DNA of 64,000 bases from Bacteriovoracaceae bacterium UBA4573 (GTDB lineage: Bacteria > Bdellovibrionota > UBA1018 > UBA923), in assembly GCA_002387735.1 (NCBI GenBank), contig DGKJ01000108.1, positions 1 through 64,000 of the forward strand. Direction: 5' to 3'. Numbering within the stretch: position 1 is the first letter of the stretch; each line of letters begins with the position of its first letter. The notes beneath the pieces are model-generated. The model searched no databases and was not told where the DNA came from. It saw nothing but the letters and a program-made list of their open reading frames with translations. Position numbers and translations under genes: made by a program. This document shows positions 25,443 through 33,882 of the stretch, in pieces.

Positions 25443-25480
25443 GTTTCTAGACGCGTTCCCCCAAAAGCGTGTTTAGAAAC
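25443..25480. other. Stem-loop in the convergent intergenic region
   Basis: 25443-25456 pairs with 25467-25480 (14 positions, three G-U pairs). No T-run follows on the plus strand. It precedes the terminator at 25498 and may protect the 3' end of the mRNA. Confidence 0.5.
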
Positions 25481-25497
25481 CCCAGACCCACATACAA

Positions 25498-25540
25498 CCC
25501 TCGCGCCTCCCCAAAAAGTTAGTACGGCGCGGGGGTTTTG
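25498..25540 (+). terminator. Rho-independent terminator after the M4 peptidase gene
   Basis: CCCTCGCGCC (25498-25507) pairs with GGCGCGGGGG (25526-25535), one wobble, followed by TTTTGTGTTT. Confidence 0.85.
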
Positions 25541-25556
25541 TGTTTCTAAGATGACT

Positions 25557-26015
25557 TCAACCTGCAATTTTGGATTCGTCGAAATTTTGGAGCGTGGACA
25601 GCACGACACCTGCGAGCGCTTCGTCTGACTCAAACACGTCGTCTACCAAGGTATTGTCGAACAAAAATTGAACCACCGACTTGGAAGTATCACGCAAAGT
25701 GCCCTTCAAATAAAAACCCCGAATTGCGTTGTCTTCATAGCGACTGCGCAAAGCCCGTTTTTGACTCTGAAAGGCTTCGGTCTCAGTAAGATTTTGGTTT
25801 GCTAACGCGTCGGCACGACTAGCTACTTCGGTGCGCGCCTGAATGGTGAAATCTTCGTCGGTAAGAATCTTAGTTGCCAAGAACTGTTCGAAACTCAATT
25901 GGAGATCATTGCGAACCCGTGGGTTAAATTCGATCATTTTTTGATTCTCAAATTTTGACAACAAGACTTTTGCCAAAACTTTAAGTGAGTGCTTATTGGT
26001 GGTCTGAGTTTCCAT
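25557..26015 (-). CDS. DUF507-like small cytosolic protein
   Basis: A 152-residue, mostly alpha-helical and charged protein without signal or membrane segment. The pattern (helical N-terminus, FNPRVRNDLQLSFEQFLATK, then YEDNAIRGFYLKGTLRDTSK) resembles DUF507 proteins of Bdellovibrio-like bacteria; I am only moderately sure. ATG start at 26015 with AGGGGGA 5 nt upstream. It overlaps the end of murJ by 23 bp on the same strand, so translation is probably coupled. Confidence 0.65.
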   Translation of the reverse strand: METQTTNKHSLKVLAKVLLSKFENQKMIEFNPRVRNDLQLSFEQFLATKILTDEDFTIQARTEVASRADALANQNLTETEAFQSQKRALRSRYEDNAIRGFYLKGTLRDTSKSVVQFLFDNTLVDDVFESDEALAGVVLSTLQNFDESKIAG

Positions 26016-27624
26016 TTTTCCCCCTAAAACGCCGAACGACCACGTTCAAAGCGCGATCGATTTCTGAAATCCTAAACACCTTGCCAACGGCAAGCCAGGT
26101 TGCGATGGCCGCTAATAGAGCACAAACAACCTGCGAACTCCAAGTAAAAACCCCCGTATTTATTCCGATTTTTACCCAAAAAGTGGCCGCGCCGCTACTG
26201 GCGGCATAACTCGTGGCACCGACCGCGGCTGCCACAGCGCCATGTGCGAAAAGGCGCGAAAAAAATTGGGTACCAAGTATTCCACCCATTTTTCTATTTA
26301 AAAAATACAGCAGTAATACGGCGTTGAGCGTGGCGACGATCGAAGTTGAGAGCGCCAACGCCCAGAACGGAAACCCCCAGACTGCTGAAAATAAATGGTT
26401 GAGCACTAGGTTCAAACCTACCATGACAAAGCTAATCGTAACCGGTATGCGCGTGCGTTCGAGCGCGTAAAACACAGGCACAAGAACTTTCACAACTGAG
26501 TACCCTGGCAGTCCTAATGCATACCAAAAAAGTGCCTGCGCGGTTTGTTGAGCGTCAAAAAGTTTAAATTGACCGTGTTGAAAGATCATTTGCACGATCG
26601 GGAGTCCCACCACCATTAATCCAGCCGCCGCCGGACCATTTACCGCAAATACTAAATGCAACGAATTCGCCACTTCGTCTGCCGCTTCTTTGGGTGAGCC
26701 CTTAGCAAGTTTTCGCGTGACTAGAGGCAGGGTTGCCACCGCCAAAGAAACTCCAAATATGCCGATAGGAAACTGCAAAAACCTAAACGCGTAATTCAAC
26801 CAGCTCACCGCGCCAGAGCCAAAATGGGTGGCATAAACCGAGTTGACCAATATATTAAGTTGGGTCGCCGCTAGCCCCACGGTACCGGGGACCAAAAGCA
26901 GAAGCACTTTCTTAGTTCCTGGGTCGGCAAAGGGTCGAGCAAAGTTCTTTGCAAATTCCAGGGGTCGGTACCCTTTTTTCCGAAGTTGCCACCACTGCAC
27001 ATAAAATTGGAGAAAACCACCGACCAAAACTCCGACCGCCATGCTGTAGATTGGCGGTAAAGAAGTATGATTCGCAAACAATGGAGTGAGAATAACCCCG
27101 CACAAAATCGACGCCACATTGAACAATACGGGGGCAAACGCTGGCAAAAAGAACGAACCCATGGCGTTTAGGGCGCCCATAAGTACCGCAGCGAGCGCGA
27201 CCATGGGGAAGAATGGAAACATGACTTGGGTGAGTTGCGTTGCGAGTTCTAGTTTGCCTGGCACACTCGCAAATGCGCTAGCATACAAACGAACGAGCGG
27301 TTCGCTCAAACAAATACCGACAAACGACAACGCACTCAACCCTACTACCAAAACAGCCACGACCGAAGATAGCAACCGAAACGCCGCCTTGGTGGTATTC
27401 AGGAGTGCTCTGGTAAAGTTAGGCACGAAAGCCGCACTCATGGCCCCTTCGGCAAAGAGATCTCGCAGTAAATTTGGAATTCGAAAAGCTATATTAAACG
27501 CGTCGGCCGCGTCGGTGGCACCAAAATAAAAGGCAAAGACCTGCTCACGCACTAGCCCAAAAACGCGACTGCACAGCGTGGCAAGGCCCATTTTTCCGGC
27601 AGACTTGGCAACAGAACTAGACAC
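25993..27624 (-). CDS. murJ: Lipid II flippase MurJ
   Basis: Flips the peptidoglycan precursor lipid II across the inner membrane. A 543-residue, about 14-helix protein of the MviN/MurJ family: the N-terminus GLATLCSRVFGLVREQVFAF is followed by AFNIAFRIPNLLRDLFAEGA and MSAAFVPNF, near-diagnostic for the family. Loop motif QFPIGIFGVSLAVATLPLVT is also present. GTG start at 27624, overlapping the end of the upstream small gene by 8 bp. The C-terminus overlaps the DUF507-like gene. Confidence 0.95.
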   Translation of the reverse strand: MSSSVAKSAGKMGLATLCSRVFGLVREQVFAFYFGATDAADAFNIAFRIPNLLRDLFAEGAMSAAFVPNFTRALLNTTKAAFRLLSSVVAVLVVGLSALSFVGICLSEPLVRLYASAFASVPGKLELATQLTQVMFPFFPMVALAAVLMGALNAMGSFFLPAFAPVLFNVASILCGVILTPLFANHTSLPPIYSMAVGVLVGGFLQFYVQWWQLRKKGYRPLEFAKNFARPFADPGTKKVLLLLVPGTVGLAATQLNILVNSVYATHFGSGAVSWLNYAFRFLQFPIGIFGVSLAVATLPLVTRKLAKGSPKEAADEVANSLHLVFAVNGPAAAGLMVVGLPIVQMIFQHGQFKLFDAQQTAQALFWYALGLPGYSVVKVLVPVFYALERTRIPVTISFVMVGLNLVLNHLFSAVWGFPFWALALSTSIVATLNAVLLLYFLNRKMGGILGTQFFSRLFAHGAVAAAVGATSYAASSGAATFWVKIGINTGVFTWSSQVVCALLAAIATWLAVGKVFRISEIDRALNVVVRRFRGKNGNSDHQ

Positions 27625-27889
27625 TCGCGACCATTCTTCCGATCTTTTCTTCTATTTTTCCACGCATTGGCTTAAGTAAAAAATTCAAATCCAACTCCAC
27701 CACCACTTTGCCATCTTTGCAGGCGATATTAGCCTTAAATCCGGGTCCGGTCGCCCTTGTGGTATGAGCCGCGTCGTCAAACGTCACCTCTTTGAGTTGT
27801 TCAAGTTTACCGGCGTTTCGGTAGTCCTCGAGCTTTTTTTTAAGTTTTAAGTAAATCTCTGCCGCACTGCCGTTTGCTGCGTATTCCAT
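27617..27889 (-). CDS. Small PHA-granule-type (PHA_gran_rgn-like) protein
   Basis: A 90-residue protein from ATG 27889, which has AGAGGAG at good distance; a GTG at 27937 would add 16 residues without a Shine-Dalgarno. The C-terminal half, RATGPGFKANIACKDGKVVV then ELDLNFLLKPMRGKIEEKI, fits the PHA_gran_rgn family pattern (G-x-GF-x-A-x-I, then hydrophobic-LLKP-F/M-[RK]GKIE). No PHA synthase is nearby, so a granule role is not supported by context. It overlaps murJ by 8 bp. Confidence 0.7.
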   Translation of the reverse strand: MEYAANGSAAEIYLKLKKKLEDYRNAGKLEQLKEVTFDDAAHTTRATGPGFKANIACKDGKVVVELDLNFLLKPMRGKIEEKIGRMVASV

Positions 27890-27991
27890 AGTGAGCTCCT
27901 CTGTTCCCAGGGTGGCAACTCTGATTTGCCACTTCACTAATCGATTTTACTAGGGCATGTTTTCGTTGTCATAAATTTATAGGCAAATTCC

Positions 27992-28978
27992 ATGAAAACT
28001 TCGTTCACTGACCTCATTGGTTCAAAATATCCGATCATCGCAGGCCCAATGTTTTTGGTCAGTGATGAAACGCTCGTTACCGCAGCTTGCGACGCAGGTA
28101 TCGTAGGGGCGTGTCCGTCGCTCAACTGGCGCACGACGGAACAGTTTCGTCAGGCCTTGAAAACCATCAAACAGAGTGTGGGAACTAAACCGTTTGCTGT
28201 GAATATTATTGTAAACAAAAGTAATCTCCGGGCTGAGCCCGATCTTAAAGCCTGCCTTGATGAAGGGGTTCCTCTCTTCGTAACCAGTCTTGGCAGCCCT
28301 AAACAAGTCATCGCCGATGCCCACAAAAACGGTGCGAAGGTTTTTTGTGACGTTGTTAATGTAGAGTACGCCAAAAAAGTTCAAGACCTAGGGGCCGACG
28401 GCGTCATTGCGGTCTCCCAAGGTGCCGGTGGCCACGCTGGCCCGATTAGCAGCATGGTCCTCGTACCGTATTTAAAGAAACACTTGAGCATCCCAATTGT
28501 TGCGGCCGGGGGAATTGCTACCGGTCGCGGTCTCGCCGCGGCGCTCGCCCTGGGCGCCAGTGCCGTACAAATAGGTACCAGATTTATTGCATCGACCGAG
28601 TGCCGCGTAAACGAATCCTATAAAAAAGCGATTGTTGCGGCCGAGCCTGAAGACATTGTACTTACTTCGCGAATATCGGGCACCCCGGCCACAGTGATCA
28701 AGACTCCTTACATCGAAAAAGTAGGTCTTGATCTCAACCCGATCGAAAAGTGGCTCCTCAACACCAATCGCACTAAAAAGTGGGCGAAACTGCTAGTTAA
28801 TCTGCGCGGCATGAAGTGGCTCGAAGCGGCCGCTACCCGCACCACCTGGAAAGAAGTCTGGAGCGCCGGACAGGGTGTTGGTCTAATTGACCAGGTGGAA
28901 CCAGTCGCAACCATTGTTCAACACTTGATTTCGGAGTATGAAGAAGCTGTGAATGGACTCCCGCATGCAAAACCATAA
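27992..28978 (+). CDS. Nitronate monooxygenase (2-nitropropane dioxygenase family)
   Basis: FMN-dependent TIM-barrel enzyme that oxidises alkyl nitronates; family members may act on other substrates. 328 residues. Hallmarks: KYPIIAGPMFLVSDETLVTA, GAGGHAGPIS with the catalytic His, IVAAGGIATGRGLAAALALG and ASAVQIGTRFIAS, which bind the FMN phosphate. No obvious Shine-Dalgarno; a TATAGG hexamer lies 8 nt before the ATG. Its end overlaps the glycosyltransferase gene by about 14-26 bp. Confidence 0.92.
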   Translation: MKTSFTDLIGSKYPIIAGPMFLVSDETLVTAACDAGIVGACPSLNWRTTEQFRQALKTIKQSVGTKPFAVNIIVNKSNLRAEPDLKACLDEGVPLFVTSLGSPKQVIADAHKNGAKVFCDVVNVEYAKKVQDLGADGVIAVSQGAGGHAGPISSMVLVPYLKKHLSIPIVAAGGIATGRGLAAALALGASAVQIGTRFIASTECRVNESYKKAIVAAEPEDIVLTSRISGTPATVIKTPYIEKVGLDLNPIEKWLLNTNRTKKWAKLLVNLRGMKWLEAAATRTTWKEVWSAGQGVGLIDQVEPVATIVQHLISEYEEAVNGLPHAKP

Positions 28979-29774
28979 CGAATCGCCGATTGTCAGTGTA
29001 GTGATCCCGGTTTTTAATCAAATCGAGTATACGAAAAAGTGTTTAGAAAGCTTGCTGCGCGATCGTGACCGACCATCCTACGAAATTATCGTGATCGATA
29101 ATGGATCGATAGATGGCACGAGGGAATACCTCGAGTCCATGACCGATTCACTTCGCGGAACTCGTGACGTTTTTAAACCCATCTTCAATGCGGAAAATGA
29201 AGGCGTGGCTCCAGCTTGGAACAAAGGCCTTAAAAACGCCAACGGCGAGTATATAGCCATTCTTAACAACGACATCGTCGTATCGAATGGTTGGATGCGA
29301 TCACTCCTTTGGGCCATGGAACAATTCAAGCTTGGATTAATTTCGCCGTTTGCCGAAGTCGGCGGACAAATTGGATATGATTTTGAAGCCAGAGCTGAAC
29401 GCTTCACTCGTCGAAACTTTAGTAAATTATGGGCGGATTACGACTTTTGCGCGTTCGTGCTCACGCGCCGCACGTTCGACAAAATTGGCTACTTCGACGA
29501 AGGCTATCGAGTCGGTGGCTATGAGGACACCGATTACGCACACCGCTTAAAGCGCGCGGGTGTTAGTTACGCCGTGAGCGGTGCAGCGTTCATTCACCAC
29601 TTTGGCTCTCGCACGCTCGGTGAATTCAAAATGCGTGGCGATCAACACGCGCCACACAATCTTTCCTACTTCGTCGAAAAATGGGGTTTTGATCCACGCC
29701 ACCAACAGGCCACGGCAAAGGCCAAAATTCGCCGTTCGATTCGACGCTTGAAACTGCACTGGGACTTAATGTAG
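28953..29774 (+). CDS. Family 2 glycosyltransferase
   Basis: Sugar transfer from a nucleotide sugar, probably for a surface polysaccharide or glycoprotein. 273 residues. GT-A fold: VSVVIPVFNQIEYTKKCLES, then EIIVIDNGSIDGTREYL, the metal-binding region AILNNDIVVSNGW, and the acceptor-site motif GGYEDTDYAHRLKRAG. No membrane segment. The ATG at 28953 or 28965 (four residues shorter) could be used. Starts inside the nitronate monooxygenase gene, so co-transcribed. Confidence 0.92.
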   Translation: MDSRMQNHNESPIVSVVIPVFNQIEYTKKCLESLLRDRDRPSYEIIVIDNGSIDGTREYLESMTDSLRGTRDVFKPIFNAENEGVAPAWNKGLKNANGEYIAILNNDIVVSNGWMRSLLWAMEQFKLGLISPFAEVGGQIGYDFEARAERFTRRNFSKLWADYDFCAFVLTRRTFDKIGYFDEGYRVGGYEDTDYAHRLKRAGVSYAVSGAAFIHHFGSRTLGEFKMRGDQHAPHNLSYFVEKWGFDPRHQQATAKAKIRRSIRRLKLHWDLM

Positions 29775-29784
29775 CTCTCGGCTC

Positions 29785-30540
29785 ATGCGCTTTTTTTTCT
29801 TACTGCTCCTTTGTTTTGTTACCACCCTTCCCTATGGTTTCTCGGCTGGCAATCCGCCCACAGAACCGAACTGCCGCGGGGTCGTCGGCTCTAATGAACA
29901 AGAGTTTGATCTCCAAAAAGCCCTCGATGCCCACTACCTGCAATACCGCGGAGTCACGAGCACCGTGGTTCGCAATTCCAAGGCTTTTGTTTTCGTGACC
30001 GACCAAGTGGTCGCAGACCATTTGCCAAAAACTCATTTGGGGCACGAGGTCGAAATCGCAGTCGTTCCCGTCGATCTTAAAATTCGTTCTTCCGCCGGAC
30101 AACTCACCACTGACTTCACCAAAGCCGTCGCGGCGGCAAACGCGCTAGGAGAAAAATTTGGCAATGAACCGTGGTGCATGGGCATAGGCGTCGAAGGCGA
30201 AAGCGACGCTTTCCTGGTAAACTTTAGAGTGTCCGACCTCGAGGCCGTCCCCTACGTCCTTGGAGAATGGGAAGGCGTTCGCGTTGATTCCGAAATTTCG
30301 GAAGTCGCCGACCAGGACCACCCTGCCAGAATCGAACTGGTTCGCGAACGCGCAGAATCGGCGCTCGTTGCACTTCAAGAAAAAATTTCGAATTCTGATT
30401 GGTACATCAATAGTCAACTCAAAGAAGTGAACGGCGGTTACGTACTCAGCGTTTTTGTCACTGATTTCCAAGCAGCAGACCAAGATCGCACTCCGTTCGC
30501 GATCGAGGACATTCAAATCCTATACTCAAAACCAGAATAA
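29785..30540 (+). CDS. Secreted protein with three repeats of a small alpha-beta module
   Basis: A 251-residue protein with a signal peptide (MRFFFLLLLCFVTTLPYGFS). The mature part looks like three repeats of about 70 residues. Each has a helix, a strand pair, a V-[FN]-[VF]-x-[VD] strand and a P-x-x-hydrophobic turn: AFVFVTDQVVADHLP, FLVNFRVSDLEAVPYV and VLSVFVTDFQAADQDRTPFA. I infer a repeated fold, but cannot name it. It begins 10 bp after the glycosyltransferase stop and is probably in the same operon. Confidence 0.72.
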   Translation: MRFFFLLLLCFVTTLPYGFSAGNPPTEPNCRGVVGSNEQEFDLQKALDAHYLQYRGVTSTVVRNSKAFVFVTDQVVADHLPKTHLGHEVEIAVVPVDLKIRSSAGQLTTDFTKAVAAANALGEKFGNEPWCMGIGVEGESDAFLVNFRVSDLEAVPYVLGEWEGVRVDSEISEVADQDHPARIELVRERAESALVALQEKISNSDWYINSQLKEVNGGYVLSVFVTDFQAADQDRTPFAIEDIQILYSKPE

Positions 30541-30747
30541 CCAAACCCAGTCGATCTCTTCGTGAGAGACTCCGGTTTTGGCGTCAAGCTGTACCCGAAG
30601 CCCACCTCACGTTTGTCCTACATAGTTGGAATGCAACAGCGCTAGAAAAGGCAAAAGTTTGGCTAAGACTATGAGCAACCAGGTCTTTTGCTTAAGTTTT
30701 TCTAGCCGAATCCGATACGTTAAATACCTGGTGGTATTTTTCATATG

Positions 30748-30783
30748 GGATCACCTCCTTCCTTACGAAAAGGAGGTAGATCC
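30748..30783 (+). ncRNA. Hairpin containing the 16S rRNA 3'-end sequence paired with a strong SD
   Basis: GGATCACCTCCTT (30748-30760) is identical to the conserved 13 nt at the 3' end of bacterial 16S rRNA. It pairs with AAGGAGG-TA-GATCC (30770-30783) to form a 7-bp and a 5-bp helix separated by an A/TA internal loop, with a 9-nt loop. The SD arm is not followed by ATG, GTG or TTG at a usable distance. It is not part of an rRNA gene. Confidence 0.5.
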
Positions 30784-30921
30784 ATCTACTCGCCTGAGTT
30801 TGGCGGGAAACACTTCAGCAAAAACGAAGCCATTGCAAACGCAACTAACGTGGCACGGGTATCCACATTTCCGGACCAGGATCTGAGTCTTCGGTCTATT
30901 TCCCTGACCAAATCTCAATAC

Positions 30922-30950
30922 TTGACTTAAAAAATACAGCTCTATATAAG
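30922..30950 (+). promoter_or_regulatory. Sigma-70 promoter placing the start at or next to the ATG (leaderless)
   Basis: TTGACT (30922-30927), 17-nt spacer, TATAAG (30945-30950). The ATG at 30958 follows 7 nt after the -10, so the transcript would start at or within a base or two of the start codon. Confidence 0.7.
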
Positions 30951-30957
30951 AACGCAG

Positions 30958-32730
30958 ATGTTTCGCCAGAGCTTCCTTCTCACCCCCATTCTCTCGGCCG
31001 CCCTGGCGGTTTTTGGTGGTTCTGCCTTTGGCACCACCTGCCGGTTCGTCATTGAATCACAAAATGAAACCTCTGGCGCCGTTGTGGACACGATTAGCGA
31101 AGACCCGATTCGATTTATAGAAATGGCGCGTTCGCGGGCGGCCGAAGCTAAGGCACAGGGTAAAACTGATTTTGAAGTTCCTGAATTATCCACTGTAACC
31201 AAAGAAATTCTCGTTTCCATCGCAAACGACCTGGACACTTCGCCACCCCTCGCCGACCAACTCATCGCGCTGCAAATTCGCGGCGAAAAAATTTTAGCGA
31301 ACCACGTACCTTACCGCGAACTCGTTCGATTGGTGTTTCAGTGGTCCGAAACCGTCGACACGATCAATCGCGTGCAAGTACTGACCCGTCTGGGCACCGC
31401 GCGTGCTAAAACACTCATCGAAAAAGCAGCAACTATTTCGCATTACGAATTCGCCCGTGCGGCTCAAGAGATTCTTTTTGATCTCGCCATCGAAACGCTC
31501 GAAGAGCTTAAAGACACACGACCAATCGAAGCCCAACGTTTGATCGAAATCGGCCACGCCCAAGCCCGCGGGGACGACACCGCCATGAAAGCCGCTCAAT
31601 GGGTCGAAGCCAGCGTGAAGTTGGCAGCCACCACCGATCGCCGGTTTCCATTCGCGCCCAACGAATTTCTCACCCTTTTCCACGAAAGCTACGGCCGCGC
31701 TCGCCTGGAAGAGCTGCTCGAAGAAGCCCCGAACGTTTTAATGGTCTTTATGTTTGGGACGACCTCCATTCGCACGATCAATCGCTTGCGTGCCTCTGGA
31801 GTACTGGTGCATGGACTTTCGCGCCACCCCCAATACATCGATAACTTCTACCTTTCTCCCGTCGAAATTCTTTTTCACGACGTGGGCCACAGCTGGCTGA
31901 TGAAAAGCCAAGATCGCCGCTACGGTTTAGCGTCTACCCCCGAACGCTGGCTCCAATACCTAAACCTCGAAAGGCGCATTGATCACCTCGCCCAACACGA
32001 CGAACTTTTAGCCAAGGTGGCGGAATATTATCTCTTCGAAGTCGACCACGAACGGGGCTACCCCTTCGATGTGTTCATCAACACCAACGAGATCAACACC
32101 GAAATGTGGGTCGATACGATTCTCAAAAAACTCCAAACCAAGTTTTGGGCCAAAAACCCGGTGCCGGATTCGACCTTTGGCCGGTTGAACGAAGCCCGAC
32201 TTTGGTTGCTCGAACAGTTTCGCGAACTGCTCGAAGAAGCCATCGAACGCCGCTTCCAAGCTGTCAAAGATCAACCTCACCGCGTAGCTGTGGTACCTCT
32301 CCAACGAAGCGAACGGGGGTTACCGGTCGGCGGAGTGATCGCTAAGAGTGGCACGATTTATATCGAAGCCATTTCTAATAAGGGTGAAACTTTTCTCAGC
32401 GACATTTTTAATTTTTCGGTTTCTCAGGTGCCAGCCGAAATAGATGGGTTGCTCGATCAGCCGGAAACGCTCACACTGATTCGTAAACACCTGGACCGCT
32501 TTATGCCGATGAAAGATGGCGAGAGGCACCTGACTTCGTACGAACTTTTCAAAATGCGCCAACTACGCCATGCCGAAAAAAAACATACACCGCTGCCGTT
32601 TTCTTATCGCGGGGTGGGTACCACCTATCAAGAACGCGGACTTGCGATTGAAGGCGCTCCTGGCCAAAAAATGCTAGTACTCGAATCGGGGCGGCGGGTG
32701 CCGCTGCATTTGGTTTGCTTTCTGCCATAA
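30958..32730 (+). CDS. Secreted protein of unknown function, probably from a leaderless mRNA
   Basis: A 590-residue protein; signal peptide RQSFLLTPILSAALAVFGGS with a likely AFG|T cleavage. The rest is mainly helical and contains a histidine-rich motif, VEILFHDVGHSWLMKS, that resembles an HD-type metal site; no other HD residues could be matched with confidence. The C-terminal part has a KSGTIYIEAI strand. No family recognised. No Shine-Dalgarno; the promoter abuts the ATG. Followed by a strong terminator. Confidence 0.75.
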   Translation: MFRQSFLLTPILSAALAVFGGSAFGTTCRFVIESQNETSGAVVDTISEDPIRFIEMARSRAAEAKAQGKTDFEVPELSTVTKEILVSIANDLDTSPPLADQLIALQIRGEKILANHVPYRELVRLVFQWSETVDTINRVQVLTRLGTARAKTLIEKAATISHYEFARAAQEILFDLAIETLEELKDTRPIEAQRLIEIGHAQARGDDTAMKAAQWVEASVKLAATTDRRFPFAPNEFLTLFHESYGRARLEELLEEAPNVLMVFMFGTTSIRTINRLRASGVLVHGLSRHPQYIDNFYLSPVEILFHDVGHSWLMKSQDRRYGLASTPERWLQYLNLERRIDHLAQHDELLAKVAEYYLFEVDHERGYPFDVFINTNEINTEMWVDTILKKLQTKFWAKNPVPDSTFGRLNEARLWLLEQFRELLEEAIERRFQAVKDQPHRVAVVPLQRSERGLPVGGVIAKSGTIYIEAISNKGETFLSDIFNFSVSQVPAEIDGLLDQPETLTLIRKHLDRFMPMKDGERHLTSYELFKMRQLRHAEKKHTPLPFSYRGVGTTYQERGLAIEGAPGQKMLVLESGRRVPLHLVCFLP

Positions 32731-33042
32731 AAAGAGAAAAGGGCTGAAGATCGTCCCTGATCTCCAGCCCCTTTTTTTCTTCTTCTTTGTCAGTGCTTCT
32801 ATTAACCAGGAGGCTCTCCATCCCGTTTTTGGAGTTCCCCCAACCCACACGCCAATACAGTAAAGCAAACAGCGTACCACTTAATGAGTACACTTTCATT
32901 CTCCGGTCACGCTGTTTTTGAACTGCCGCAACTCGCTGAAGTATTTCGTGATTTTAAAATGACCAGCAGCGTTAACTTTGGCCAATTGCTCGACTCAATA
33001 GAACTTTCTCGCCGAGTGCAAAAGGACTCCGGTAGCAGTTTG
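32731..33042. other. Gene-free 312 bp between convergent genes
   Basis: Holds the terminator at 32741-32778. Beyond it I see no supported gene or site. A 101-codon plus-strand frame starting at 32884 has no Shine-Dalgarno and overlaps the 3' end of the opposite gene, so I left it out. Confidence 0.6.
32741..32778 (+). terminator. Rho-independent terminator, likely bidirectional
   Basis: GGGCTGAAGATC (32741-32752) pairs with GATCTCCAGCCC (32759-32770), one mismatch. A run of seven T follows on the plus strand, and a T-rich run (CCCTTTTCTCTTTTT) follows when read on the minus strand. Confidence 0.88.
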
Positions 33043-33867
33043 TCACCAGAGTGGAATCAAAGTGACAATTTGATTGAAGACTTCCCCGTTTGCTCCAATC
33101 AGGGACTTCCAACCTTTATCACCTTCAACGAACCGTCCACCGGCCCGTTCACCGCTACTAGTCCAGACGAGATCTGCTGGGCGCAGTAGTTTTCTTTTGA
33201 TCGTGCGATAGTACGCATATTTTCCCGACTCTTGTGCGATCAACGACCAGGCTTTGAGCTGACTTGCTCGCACCGCAACAATCGAAGCTCGCTCGAGCAA
33301 CGAGGTATCGTCCGCATCGCAACGATCTAAGAAATCATCGGTCATCACGTCAAACCGCAGAGTAGGCCAATGCTCCCAAGCAGGACCTTGTCGATCAAAT
33401 CTTTGATAAAAGCTAAAAAGTTTGGGGTCGGTCTTGCGAAAAATTTGACCGGTAGAGAGCCGCGTATCTACTTCGGAATCCCAGGTCACTTGATCCAGCC
33501 TACAAAATGGACCGTATCGGCAAAGGTCACACAACCTCGACCAGTAGAGACTGCGCGAAGTAGGAACATCGTGCGCGAAAAAATTCCTACTTTGGGCTTC
33601 AAGGTCGAGTGCAGCAGCGGCGATCCAATAACCGATCGCCAATTCTAACGCTTCGGCACTTTCGCGGTCCTCGGCCGGCAAGGAATTTAAAACTTGGTTG
33701 CGCCAAATTTCTTTCTTCAATTTTCCTCGAACAACAGTCACCAACAGCGCATCGCGCCTCATGTTCAAGGAGGTCGGATTTTCAAGACTCGGAGGTGCAC
33801 TCCATGTTAGGTTCGCACCGCAAAGACTCAAAACAAGGACCCATAGCCCACATTTAAATTTTTTCAT
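33043..33867 (-). CDS. Secreted protein of unknown function
   Basis: A 274-residue protein; signal peptide KCGLWVLVLSLCGANLTWSA. The mature part is helical with several Cys (LCDLCRYGPFCRLD), suggesting disulfides. No family recognised. The ATG at 33867 lies only 15 bp from the ATG of the divergent gene, so one or both promoters must sit inside the neighbour's coding region. No clear Shine-Dalgarno. Confidence 0.75.
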   Translation of the reverse strand: MKKFKCGLWVLVLSLCGANLTWSAPPSLENPTSLNMRRDALLVTVVRGKLKKEIWRNQVLNSLPAEDRESAEALELAIGYWIAAAALDLEAQSRNFFAHDVPTSRSLYWSRLCDLCRYGPFCRLDQVTWDSEVDTRLSTGQIFRKTDPKLFSFYQRFDRQGPAWEHWPTLRFDVMTDDFLDRCDADDTSLLERASIVAVRASQLKAWSLIAQESGKYAYYRTIKRKLLRPADLVWTSSGERAGGRFVEGDKGWKSLIGANGEVFNQIVTLIPLW

Positions 33868-33882
33868 TTTGGGGAAAACTCT

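Larger units (their letters stand above)
30541..30957 (+). other. Gene-free 417 bp with four hairpins; candidate structured RNA
   Basis: Contains four inverted repeats in a row. The first is 30541-30582 (CCAAA-CC... with bulges). The second is a two-part stem: 30641-30649 with 30698-30706, inner 30651-30657 with 30685-30691. The third is 30722-30728 with 30733-30739, around TGGT and followed by T-rich sequence. The fourth is the anti-SD/SD hairpin at 30748-30783. The last 36 bp are the promoter of the next gene. Two short open frames (30626-30886, 30745-30930) overlap the hairpins and look non-coding. Function unknown. Confidence 0.55.

Noticed and set aside
30748..30760. 16S rRNA gene fragment
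   Set aside because: Only the last 13 nt match; the sequence before it does not resemble 16S rRNA, so it is not an rRNA remnant.
30843..30865. Third sigma-54 promoter (TGGCACGGGTATCC)
   Set aside because: The -24 half is perfect, but the -12 position reads TCCA rather than TTGC.
30626..30930. Two short open frames in the hairpin-rich gap
   Set aside because: They overlap the hairpins in two frames, lack Shine-Dalgarno sequences, and their products show no signal or domain.
32884..33189. 101-codon plus-strand open frame after the terminator
   Set aside because: No Shine-Dalgarno or promoter, and about half lies antisense to the well-supported secreted protein gene at 33043-33867.
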